Notes under the pieces: model-generated
Told to the model about the DNA's origin: nothing
Database searches by the model: none
Seen by the model: the letters and a program-made list of their open reading frames with translations, nothing else
Part shown: positions 34,152 through 46,800 of the stretch, piece by piece
Layout of the letters: every line of letters begins with the position of its first letter
Position numbering within the stretch: position 1 is the stretch's first letter
Position numbers and translations under genes: made by a program
Assembly: GCF_026151205.1 (NCBI RefSeq)
Contig: NC_087072.1
Location: 23,947,603 to 24,011,602, forward strand
Origin: Bolinopsis microptera
Taxonomy: Eukaryota; Ctenophora; Tentaculata; Lobata; Bolinopsidae
Reading direction: 5' to 3'
DNA: 64,000 bases

Positions 34152-34861
34152 TCAAGCGTTAGATGTCGGGATGTTTCCCAAATTTTTGGCCGCAAGATTC
34201 CTGCTGTACACGCTGGCATCAAAGTCCCGGTTATATCTGACGCCTGAATTGTCGGGCGTCCGAACATCAGTCCTTGTCGGGGTTCTAGAACCTCCCGAGC
34301 TTGGAGGTGTTGGGGCTGCCTTCCTCGCTTGTGGCCTGGAATCAGTCCTAGGGTTATTTACCCGGTAGTTGACCCTGAGATTGTTGCCGTTTATGTGGGC
34401 CTGATCGTTCTCGCGATGTTGTGTACTGTACCTTGCCGCCCGATGTGCTCCCTGGGCCTGACCATCCGCGTTCGCATATATCAGAGACTCAGGTCGATTA
34501 AATGAGTTTGAGTTCATGGACAGAGTTTTGATGTTGAAGGACGCCCGTCTTGTTCTGTGTTTCTTGAAGCAGCAGTACCCGACCACCAGCACTGCTATTA
34601 AAACAAGCACCACTGGAACCGTTATACCGATTATAAGGGGCAGATTCTTATCGGAGCCACCTTCTGGATCAACAGGGTCAACAGGGTCAACTGGGTCAAC
34701 AACCCCCGCTTTAGTGACTTCAATATTCCTGGTAAACTCCGCAACCCCCATATCGATAACACAGCGGTATGCCCCGGTGGTAGAGACGTCTACGAATGTG
34801 GTGGTGACCGGGTCCGGCCAGCCAGCGCCTGACAGGCTCTGTATCAGCTCCTGGGAGTTTC
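34152..34861 (-). CDS. Ig receptor exon 28: Ig 14 end, stalk, TM, tail, stop
   Basis: Phase 1 in, TGA at 34154-34152. It encodes [14 protein letters not shown] (Ig strand F cysteine), three to four VDP repeats, the helix [20 protein letters not shown], then [10 protein letters not shown] as a basic stop-transfer signal and the tail. The acceptor TATCCCTAG has a good pyrimidine tract and is the one that keeps phase with exon 27. Confidence 0.9.
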
Positions 34862-37800
34862 CTAGGGATAGAACAACCGTTACAGGATGCTATTTGGTGT
34901 ATTGCGTGGGTTAGATAGACAAAGAACGACATATGACTGAGAAAATTCAGGGCATGATTCAGTCTCGACAGTTATATCTATAAACAGAATTCTAAAACCT
35001 GTGAGGTTGATGGAGACACTCTGTACGTGCTTTTACAATTGAACACTAGATATTTCGTAGCAATGTTTACAAATGAATTTGATCACTATTCAACAAAGTT
35101 TCTGGTTATTTTTCTCGAGGACTGAGGTTAACTCACCTTTGTACCAAATAGATTTGACTGGCTCGAAGTGCTTGGAGCCGGAGATGGTGCACGCTATATC
35201 AACCTCCCCGTCGTCACCTATTTCCACTTTTTCAGGACACGTGATATCAATGATATCTAATGTAGCTGTGTGGGTAAATTCCTTTCCTTGAACGGAAAAC
35301 CCACATGCAACTTCTTGGTCGACCGTGGCACTGGTAACCGTCATATCGTACTTGCTGGTTACCGAACTTCCTATTAATATAAAATGTCAGGTCACAAGAT
35401 ATAGTGGATGTTATTTGGGCCTTAAACGAGATTGATAAGGCGCTTTTCTCCACGTCAAACAAACATCTTAGAACACGAAGAAACACCAGAAATAATAGAA
35501 TAAGTATATAAAAACCAGCTACTGTAGCCATCTTGAACTCTTTCTGTCCTCCAATAACCCAATATGAGGACACTTGCTGCCTCATTTCCGTTGATAGATC
35601 TCCGTGCATGGTACATGCTAGCTCGGCCTCCTCCACACCATCACTGAGACTGACTTTGTTCTTTTTGAACTCTGGGAGGTTATTAGAGTTATGATAAGCA
35701 TTCTCAGTCATCAGGTTAAGGTATGCGGTTTAAGGAAACTAAGAATGTTCTCACTGCATATATAATAATATCAGACAATTCTCACGGATTTAAATGCGGT
35801 AATACATCCATTTAATGTAGTTAATGAGTATGTATGTATGTCTTTTGATTGGTTGGCATCGACTGTAAGCCTTCCTTGCGGTGGCTTTCGCAACGCGTCC
35901 CCACTCTGTTACCACCGCCCCTGGTGCAACCCCTTACGGGTTAACGATGAGGAGACAGGGACTTCCAGGGACGGTCATGGCCTGCTACGTGCAACTCGTA
36001 GGAGTATGCAATGTTCCTGTAACGTCACTGTAGACCACTCCTCTGTCGTTGTTTTGAGTGTCCGATCCAAAAACCAAATCCTAGGGTACACGAGACGTGG
36101 AAGCCTGTGAGCGTGTTAGAGTCTGTTAAGTGTTAGAGTCCTAGGGTTACACGAGACGTCGAAGCCTGAGAGCGTGTTAAATCCTAGGGTTACGCGAGAC
36201 ATGGTAGCCTGTGAGCGTGTGGACCGCTCCTCTATCGCTGTTTTGAGTGTCCGATCCAAAACCAAATCATAGGGTACACGAGGCGTGGTAGCCTTTGAAC
36301 GTGTAAAATCCTGGGGTTATACGAGACATGGTAGCCTGTGACCGTGTAGTCCGCTCCTCTATCGTTGTTTTGAGTGTCCGATCCAAAACCAAATCCTAGG
36401 GTACACGAGACGTGGAAGCCTGTGAGCATGTTAGAGTCTGTTAAGTGTTAGAGTCCTAGGGTTACACGAGACGTGGTATAGCCTGTGAGCGTACGCGTAT
36501 TAAATCCTAAGGTTACACGAGACTTGATAGCCCGTGAGCGTGTTAAATCCTGGGGTTACACGAGACGGGGTAGTTTATGAGCGTGTAGACCGCTCCTCTA
36601 TCGTTGTTTTGAGTGTCCAATCCAAAACCAAATCCTAGGATACACTCGAGGCGTGGTAGCCTGTGAACGTGTAAAATCCTGGGGTTACACGAGACATGGT
36701 AGCCTGTAAGCGTGTAGACCGCTCCTCTATCGTTGTTTTGAGTTTCCGATCCAAAACCAAATCCTAGGGTACACGAGACGTGGAAGCCTGTGAACGTGTT
36801 AGAGTCTGTTATAAGTGTTAGAGTCCTGCGGTTACACGAGACGTGGTAGTCTGTGAGCGTGTAGACCGCTCCTCTATCGTTGTTTTGAGTGGCCGATCCA
36901 AAGCCAAATCCTAAGGTACACGAGACGTGGAAGCCTGTGAGCGTGTTAAAGTCTGTTAAGTGAGTCCTAGGGTTACACGAGACGTGCTAGTCTGTGAGCG
37001 TGCTAAATCCTGGGGTTACACGAGACATGGTAGCCTGTGAGCGTGTAGACCGCTCCTCTATCGTTGTTTTCAGTGTCCGATTCAAAAACCAAATCCTGGG
37101 GTTACACGTCATGTGGGATCCTGTGAGTGTGTTAGTTTCCTAGGGTATTTGGCTAAATTTGGCCTAATTTGGACCAAATATGGGCGTGGCTGCCCCGCGG
37201 GCACCGTTTGGCGGTCGCGGTTGGGGACCCCCTCAAAAGTTCGGTCACCGGTCTTAGTTTGTTGGTCAACTGCTATCTCGAAACCAAGTTTCACAAAAAA
37301 ATCAGGGTGAACCCCCCCCCCAAATATATCCACACAATTTGTGACTCAGACTTACCAACAACGTGAATGTTAGATGTCAACGTGTGTACAGCATCAGAAC
37401 TGTCTGTGTATTGGTAAGTAAATATCATGGGTGTAACAACTGAAGCGTAAGTAACTGTTACTTTCTCCTTCTCTACGGTGATGGTTGCTGTCCCGTCTAC
37501 TGTCACGTCTTCTGATACTTCAGATTGCCTGATGGGTAGTAATTAATAATGAGAATTCAAGTATATTTGTTCATCTATTTTATAATTCAACGCTTGTAAC
37601 GTTCGAAGCAGGCGAAATAGGATGATAGTTGGGGCTTTAACACATTTTTATAGGACAACAACTTGCAATCTAGACTGCTACTGCTAGCCAAGACCTACAA
37701 CAACAACAAAAACAGCCAAGACCTACAGGCTACAATACAGTGTTTTTATAACCAAGAAGAACTTACTTAACATAAGAGGTTATGTCCGGTATTTCGGGCT

Positions 37801-40800
37801 CAATCTGTATTTCTATCTGAAGCGACTTTCCTTTCTCTACTATATGTGTTGCAGGGATAGCCAATTCGTATATGTTGATCTGAACGAGTTTCAAGATAAG
37901 GAAAACAAAATTAGAATCATAGAAATACTTCAGGCTGACCCGAACAGTTTTCTGAATGAGCTAACATCAACCAAACTCACAAACCAAAACTCTGCAGTCT
38001 GCACTTACCAGAACTTCCGTACTAAACTCGGTACCCTCCACATTGAACGTACAGCTGTACAGCAGTTCCTTCATCACATTCTTCACCTCCAGCGTGCTAA
38101 CCAGAACTTTGTCTGCGAAATTTCCAGTATTCTCTGTTGTCTCTTGGTCGGGATTATTTGCCTGGGACCAGGATACTGTGGGAGCGGTGCTGGCACCCTC
38201 CAACCGGCACTGGACTGACGTGTCTGAACCCTTGTGCACCATAGAGGGGGTACTGGTGATCTCCACTACCGTTACAGCAACTTTCCTGAAATCAAAAGGT
38301 GTGCTTAGCCTGCTAGCCAGTTAAACATGAAAAATGAAGGGAAAACAATTATCTTGATAAAAGAAGAATCGTTAGAACAAGTGGAATACGATCCAGTAAA
38401 GAGAAAATAAATCTAAAATCAATATTTGAACAATCTATTATTATTTTAATTTAATATCAGTTAAAAAATCCAACCTGCTTCCAGTGGTTCCGTCCAACAC
38501 GAATTTACAAGTGAAGATAGCGGAAGTGGATGGTTCAATCTCTAGAGTAGTGGTCTGCTCTCCGTCCTTGAATGTTCCTGCCACCACTGTATATTCACTT
38601 GAAGAGTCGGTCGCCTTGTACTCCTTGTCATTTTCGTCTAAAAAAAACAAGCGTAAGAATCATTTTGGAAACCCAAATCATCAAAACAATAAAAACAAAA
38701 GCACAAATTTACTTCAACTAGAAGAAAAATCCGCTCAAAATGGTCACCTGTCCATAAGACAGAGATTGGCTGCGAGACAGCACCCGATAGATCACACTTG
38801 ATTGTAGCAGGCCCGGATCCCTTCAGCACCACAGCACCCACAGCACTCACTGTCACCGAGGAAACAGTTGAAGACTTTCCAGATCTAGAATCTTCAATGC
38901 CACACCGGTACTCTCCAAGATTCTCATTCTGAACACTCTCCAAAGTAAGGGTACTAGTCACAACGAAGTCGTCATAAGTCTCGGTGTGCCCGGGAACTGG
39001 ATCAGTAGCCCCATCCTTGTACCAGTTCAGATCTACTTTAGTGTAGTTTTTAACAGAGCAGGACAGCTCCACCTCACTTCCTGCTGCTACCACCAAGTAC
39101 TCCTCACTCAGTAGCTCTATATCTGAAGTGATTGGTCACGTGTGAGACCACGAGGGTTGAAGTAGATAATAATACGGTGCTGCTAAGAAAGTGCTCGGAC
39201 TAAACATCAGAACAGTGTGATTCGCTTAGTGCTTTAGTGGAGCCAGTGTGATTAGTGGAAATGTTTCAAATCCACAATTAGTGTAACTAACAAGTGATCG
39301 TGTCAGCAACAATCAGTAGTCTGCACTCACTAGTCTGTAATTAGCCAATCAACTCTTAAGTCCAGTACTATTAAAGTATTAAGAGAAACAGAAATAGAAA
39401 GACTAAGTAATCAAGTGTTTAGGTAGGGCACACTGAAATTCCAGGGCGAAAATTGAGCGTTCGCTTAAAATTTATTTGTCAGTATTCTAGAAAGTTTGGA
39501 TTTTCATCAACCCGAGCTTAATTCCTAAAAGTGTACGAAAAAGTACATTAAATCTAGAATATTTGTCTGTATGTGATCTGTTTCTGTATGTGATTTGCAT
39601 TAGATAGCAAATCACATACACACACAGAAACATATATTTACTTCAGAGACAAATCACATATGACTTCGATGGTTCTAGTTGAAGGAAAATATAGGGGGTG
39701 TAATGATAAATCTCTCTCTGATAAAAAATATCTATAGAGATTTTCAGAAAATGGAGGATTACGTACGTGACACGTGTTAAACCACAATCCCAGACCATTA
39801 CATCATTGGCAATGAAAGCAAACTTATTGATACAATTAGGACTTAGGAGATACGGCAGAAAAGTACAATCGCCTTCATTAGTAGGCCAGATTAAAAAAAC
39901 TGGCATAAGCTGATATTCTTTAGTTATTTGGGAATATCATAATATGTTTGTCTTCCTTTTTACATATGATGCTTTGATCGTCACATACTATTAATAAACG
40001 CGTTGGTTGGGTTAAATAAGATACTATGATGGCGGACAACTTACTGCGAATGTAAGCGTACATAGTCTCTTCAAGTTCCTTGTTGCCCGGCACATCGTAT
40101 AGACAACCAAAGGTACCTTCATTAGCTGCTACCACCTGGGCAGCGAGATTAAATATTAACTAGAGATAAACTTGTACCAGTTTGGAACAACTCTGGAACA
40201 ACCAGGGTTCATACATTTCTACTTCGGGTTGAGAATTTAACCCTTCTTATCTTATGTAGATAGTAATACACGACTCAATCAGATTATGAAGATTATTTTC
40301 ACAAATTAACTATGTACCGAATTTCCGTATTATTGAGATAAATGAGGAACTACAAATTATAGCATTTTTGTCTTATCTATTCGGCAACAAGATATCCAAG
40401 ACTCCAAGTTATATTTATTAACTTTAAAAGAATTAGGAAGAACTTTAAAGATATTAACGTTACCTCATTGATGGAAAGGTAGCTTGTAAGTGGGTCTGAT
40501 CCAGCTGTAACATTGAAGGTAGGTGCTTTCACTGTCTCGCTGTTTTTCACCCATTTCACCCCGGATACGGTCAGATCCTTGCTCTTCAGAACGCATGTAA
40601 GGGTCACTGAGAGCGCGTCGTAGAACTTCGGTTCAGCAGGCAATGTCTCAATATCTGAGGGTATTATCAACTATTAGCTATTAGTATCAACTATATTATC
40701 AACTATTAGTATCTACGATATCAATTTATCTGTTGGCAAGCTTGTCATAAGAATAAAATAATATCTAGTGACATGTTCTTGCAGCAATAACTGTAAAGTA

Positions 40801-43800
40801 ATTGAGAGAGCATCGGATGTCAGAGGACCGTATTTAAGTTGATATGGATAACATTTTAAACTAGAAATCAATAGAGTTAAGAATGTTCCCCCATGGCTTA
40901 AGCGTCGGCCACTCTCCACTAATCACCACTATAAAGTATAACGGCCACATTTTAATCACAGAAAGAGAGAGTTAGAGAGAGTTAGAGAGAGAGAGAGTTA
41001 GAGTTAAGGAGAGCTTGTAGGATGGTTGGACCGACAAGCAACAGCTTAGACTTCCCTTCAGGGGACCATTACTAATTAAGTTATTATTAAAACACAATAT
41101 TGTAATAAAACATCACCTTCCACTCATCTGATTAGCAAGTCAAGCACAATCAGGCTACTCCCCACAGGACAGCCACGTGACTGTAGAGCACTCAGCTCAC
41201 ACCGTTATCTCACTCTACTCAACCGCCAGATTGAGTGAGACAATCGTTATTGCAGCTCTATTTTTGGCGATGACGGACAGGTTGTGACAGTGTCCGGGCA
41301 ACAGATGACGTGTATAGAAACGGGCGTGATTTCAGCACTTTAGTTTGCATCTTGTGGTTATATAACTGTGCTCTTATTTCACACCTCAGTTAACTTTGTT
41401 GCACAAGGGTTCTGACAGCTTTCTAACTTTTGGCCTGACAATCATTTAGTTGTAGGCTACTGCCATTTATAGTTGCAGCCGCTGAGGATAACGGTTCCTT
41501 GCTTTTCGGTTCTTTGTTATCTTTCTTAATAATCGTCATATCCAGTATGTAATGAGTCCAAGTTACTGCGGACATAGTTCACTATGTGTTTAATGTGTTT
41601 GGGTGCCCATCATATTTTACAGATGGGGATGATATTTTGAACGATTCTATTTTATATTCATCTATTGCTGTACTCTGTAAAATTTGAAAAGTATTTAATA
41701 AAAAAGAACAAATGAAATGACTTCTTACGCAGAATAGAAAGGGTTTGCAGCCACCACCCCGACCTTCTTAAACAAAAGATGCCCTCAGCTATGACATTTA
41801 AACAGCTATGACATTTAAACATGTTAAAGAGGCTTTTATTTAAATTCAATCTCGGGTGTTGCATAATCGTGCCCCACCTTGGATTGTCCGAAACGAACAA
41901 CGAAAACTCTTACTATAAAAGTTACAAACGTTGTCAAAACTAGCAAACATTTGCTGGAATCAACATTGACGTTGAGCATTGCCTTTTGTGATCAGTTTTT
42001 AGTAAAGTCTACCAATTGATAATCAAGTTGTCGCTAATATCACGATTGATTGTTGATTTGGACGACAAAGCCGTTGCGTACACACTATAACACATTAAAA
42101 TTTGGCATAAACTTATACAATTCTCTTACTTTGGATGGACCTTGTTTCGTCAGATCACTTCTCGTATGGACACAATAAGGGATGCTAAGCGTCTAAACAA
42201 ATTCTAAATTAGAAGTGCTCATATGTCTCTAATTTTCCAGATTCGTTAAAAATTGATGATGGAGAATATTAAATATACGACGTTTAATCATATTGTAATA
42301 TCCGGATATATTATAATAGGATATATTATATATTCATATTTAAGTTTCTGGCAGATTAATCAATATAACGAAACCCTTTAATAACGTATATATGAAAATA
42401 TTTATATACGGTACATGAAACTATTTTAATTTAGCATATTCTGATATTCCATCAAAGAGCATTAAATAAAATATTTCTACGAATTTTAGAAAAATCAGGT
42501 CAGGTATCTCAAGAACGTTAACTGAATCTGAAATCTCTGGCATCTTAACCTTCGACCTTAACCATTCATCGCACTAGGATGGATAATGTATATTTGAGTT
42601 TTGACAAAATTAAATCCAACCAAACAAGTTTTACTTTTACAAATTGTGTTTGTGTGAGCAAAACTTGTTTAGGAGAAAATTAATGTAATATTTGTTTGCA
42701 TTCCGACCTGACAGTGACACTATAATGTATGATATAGCTATTATGAGTTTATCCTATAAAGCTATAAAGCTATTCGTATTCATCGGAATTATAGGTATTC
42801 TAGGAATAAACAGACTTTCCGGTTAGGTGATAGACTTAGTTTACTCACCATATCCACTTTAAGACTACAAGCTTTCAAGTTACTGCACGGTAGATTTTGT
42901 CGACCTCCATAGTCTATCTTTCCTCATTTTGTAAGCAATTGCATTGATTCGACCACCCGAATATTGTAAAATGTTTTATTGATTTCATCGATTTTTGAAG
43001 TTCATACAATTTGGTAGTTGAATTTCTAGCTCAAGAGGTTCTAGTTCAAGCTATTCTAGCTGCAGTGGCGCAAGATAGACAATCCAGGTTATAGCAGAAT
43101 AAGTTTGTCATCGGTCCCACATTTCCCATTATTCAGTGCATATCCAGCTCCTTTTAATCCCTATCACGAAATATTACAAGAAAGCAACAAATTTCAAGAA
43201 AACGGGTACTCTGATCCTTTCTAGTCATGATTCTCCAGCTTGAATGGTAATTTAAAGATGCACTCTTTTCAAAGCTGAAAGTGACCCTATACCCTATATC
43301 CCGTTATACAGAGTTATATGTCCTGACTAAGAGGTATGTTGGATATGTGCTAACATATTTCATTAGTAAAGCTCACAATAAAAAGATAAAAACTCTCAAT
43401 GAACACTGTACCCAGCTAAGTAGGTGCTGTATAAGAGTTTATACCTATAAATATAATAATGTTGTCAGGTTTGTGGGAGTTTGTGGTCCTAGAATTTGAT
43501 TTTATGCCCCTTGCCCTCCATTATCCTGACTCACAGCATAACTAATCCAATATTCACGCTAGGTTGCTTTTAGGGACTGCATTAATATGTAGGTGGGGTA
43601 GAAGGTTTCAACATATTATGTAAGCACATGTTTGTCAGCATTCAGATATCCCACTATATTCATGTCCGCATTTTCCAGACCCCCTGTTAATTTACGAATT
43701 GAAGCTTGCAAATGACGTCTATGAACATTATGGACCTAATATAAGTCATGTTGAAAAATAAATCCAACCGTACTAATACAACAGGTGTCTAAATTGAGGT

Positions 43801-46800
43801 GTAAATTTCTTATTCCATGCCAATGCAGATTGTATCTTCTGAATTATACCGGCTTGTGCCACGTGCGTCTTACTCTATACATGAGCTTATTTTTGTATTT
43901 TGTACCGTTACAAGAATCAACACAGTCTAAATTAATCGAATTGTCTCACAGCAAAGTGAAAATTTAACTTATTGAATTTTGACTGAATTATGAGTAGTTC
44001 TACCATGACAGCGTTCACACTTGATTAGTTCTTCTAATGTGCACTTTGAGCAGGACTGTTTATCCAGTTTGAAGACAATTTTATTGTAATTAGCGGATGT
44101 GCGTACGTAAACGCAAAAAACTCGACATTACTAGAGACATTTTGCTTTCCAACTACTTTTGAGTTTCGATATACTTGACACACTGTATGTGATGGAAAGT
44201 TATGCGATGCTTATATATGGCGAGACTATTGTCTCAAGATAACTATTCTAGGTAAGAGACTAGTATATTAGTATAACGACTAGTATAGCAGTATAGACAG
44301 TATATTCCAGACAATGTTTATTTAATATTTAAGGAAGATATATAATTAAACTTATGATATAGTCTCCTTCTGTATAGGGCACTGCACACTGAAATGTCGA
44401 CTATCCCAAAATACGTTTCAGGACTTTGATTTTCTTACAGCGGAAATAATTTTACATTTTTTATAAGCTTTGATATAAAACCAATACGTCCCATGATATT
44501 GTGCGATGTTGATTGTTGAAGTAACCTGCACACTTTTTTAGCTTTAAGTCTCGAGAAAAGGTCCCGTATTCGTGATATGAAGAAAAGTGTTGTCGATAAA
44601 GGAGCAGATAGTTTCATACTACAAGCCGGAATCGCTCTCAACAAACGATCTCTAGCATCCACTGGTTCATTCCTCTCCCCATGTAAGTGTTAATACCTGA
44701 TTTCCCAGCGAATTTGATTGCTTTCTTACTGTAGAATTTTTGACTTGAATTAAATCCGTCAGTATTGAAATTTCCTCAAAGATGGTTGGTCGCCAAATAA
44801 CGAACACTTAACTTCAGAAGAAGTTCATATAGAAGAAGTGCACACTAAGCCGACTAAAGATGATATCAGGAGAAGATATCAACACCACTGCAGAGGCTCT
44901 CGGGGACACAGTATCCTTGATCTCCTCTGAAGACACCACCTCAATTCCAGCGACTCTGGAGTCAAATTCTACTCAGTACAGTGATCTTGAGGAGATCTCT
45001 ATCTCGGATACACTGCTGGTACCACTCCCTCCAACTCCTTACTACAAGGTGGAAGACAAGTTCCTGTTCGACGACCTAGTAGATGATATATCAGAGGAAA
45101 AAGCTTGCGAGGAGAAGAGACCCAGGGACAGATACAACCGCTACTTCGTAGCATTTATGATCCTTGGAGCTGGGTTTCACCTGCCCTTCAACAGCTTTGT
45201 GGCAGCAGTTGACTACTTTATGCTCAGCTTCAACCGGAACAACATGGCATTTATAGTCGCCTCCACAAACTCCTACACAGTCTGTTTGGCGGTGATCATC
45301 AACGTGGTTCTGGTTAACAAGGTCTCCACTCATAAGAGGATCTCCTTCGGTTACCTGGCCTTCATGATATCCCTGCTCTCCATGGCCTTGCTGGTGGCGC
45401 TCACAATCCTGGGTGTGGTGGACAGTAGCACGGGGTTTCTGGTGACCATTGGAGCTACCATCTTCACAGGGATAGGGTGCGGAGTGCAAGAGGCCAGTTA
45501 CTATGGTTACGCTGGCATGTTGCCCAGCAAGTACACCAGGGCCCTCATGTTAGGGGAGAGCTTCGCTGGGCTTGTGGTCTCATTCAACAGGATCGTGACA
45601 AAGTTGACGATTGAGGACCCCCTTACCAATACTGTTATCTTCTTCTCCCTGTCAATAGTCGGTGAAATAGTGTGCATTATCCTTCACAGATACATCAAGA
45701 AAAGCGAGTTTGTGAAGTATTACAAAGCGAAGGAGGAGGCTGCGACTGCTGAAGATAAACACCAGTACGATACCGTATCTTACTCTCCTCTTCCCTCAAA
45801 GACAAAGAAGTCTGCCTGGGACTCGATCAAGGAGGGTCTGAAGCTACGGCTCAAAGTAAGCAAGAAAATCTGGAAGCTGATGTTTGGGATCTTGAACGTG
45901 TACTTCGTGACCAACCTACTCTACCCTGGTGTGGCATCCGTTATAGGATCTTCGTGGTCGAACGGCTGGCTCCCGGTCATCCTCATCACAGCTTTCAACC
46001 TATCAGACTTGGTAGGAACCCTGGTAACTGGGCTACCCTGGAAGATGCCGGATAATATCCTCCTGTTGATGGGATGTCTGCGCTGGGCGCTCATACCCAT
46101 TCTATTGATGTCCGTCCTACCGCTTAATGGTCCCTTCATCTCTGGAGAAGGATGTCCCTTGATCGTGATCCTGATCCTGGGGTTCACCACCGGTTACATG
46201 GGCTCTACTCCCATGTGCGCTGCTGCTGATAAAGTTAGCCTAGAAGAACGAGAAATGGCTGGTAATCTCATGACCATGATGATGTTGCTTGGCTTAACTC
46301 TGGGCTCTTCATCTGCTCTTATCATCAACAAAGTCATGGGAATCGCCGGACAATCAGAGATTTAGGTCGATAGCCTTACAAAGACGGGCATTACAGTGAG
46401 TATGTGATTCGTTATTACAGTGATTCTGAGATTAGGTACGGGTTTATTGATACAAAAGGTAACGACTTGTTATTTAAGTAACATTATAAGGTACTGAAAA
46501 TCGAATCATATTATGTGTGTTAAATGTATGTATGTGCCCTAAACGAGAAATTTATCGGGTGAAACCTACTTACATATTCAATATTCCGAAATATAAGCGT
46601 ATTCGAATTTGATACCCTTCGTTTCATTTATCCCAAGAAACAAAATACTACTAAAGAGTAAAGATTTCCGAAAAATCCTTCGCCTAGAAAGAAATAAACA
46701 TTTAGGGATTAAATTAAGACAGTCGAGTGTGATATTCTAGCCTGTAATTTAATTTGGGTGGCTATAACCACGGTCTACGGAGAGGAATATAAGAGTATCA

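Larger units (their letters stand above)
40655..44859. other. left part of the large Ig receptor intron
   Basis: Apart from a GA/GTTA-rich tract (40961-41010) and copy B of the dispersed repeat (41556-41704), I see only AT-rich non-coding sequence here. It should also contain the promoter of the nucleoside transporter gene. Confidence 0.6.

Noticed and set aside
34516-34914. 132-codon plus-strand open frame
   Set aside because: It is antisense to the last receptor exon, which has a convincing transmembrane segment and stop.
45091-45489. 132-codon minus-strand frame inside the transporter gene
   Set aside because: It is a shadow of the transporter; the plus-strand frame carries the family motifs.
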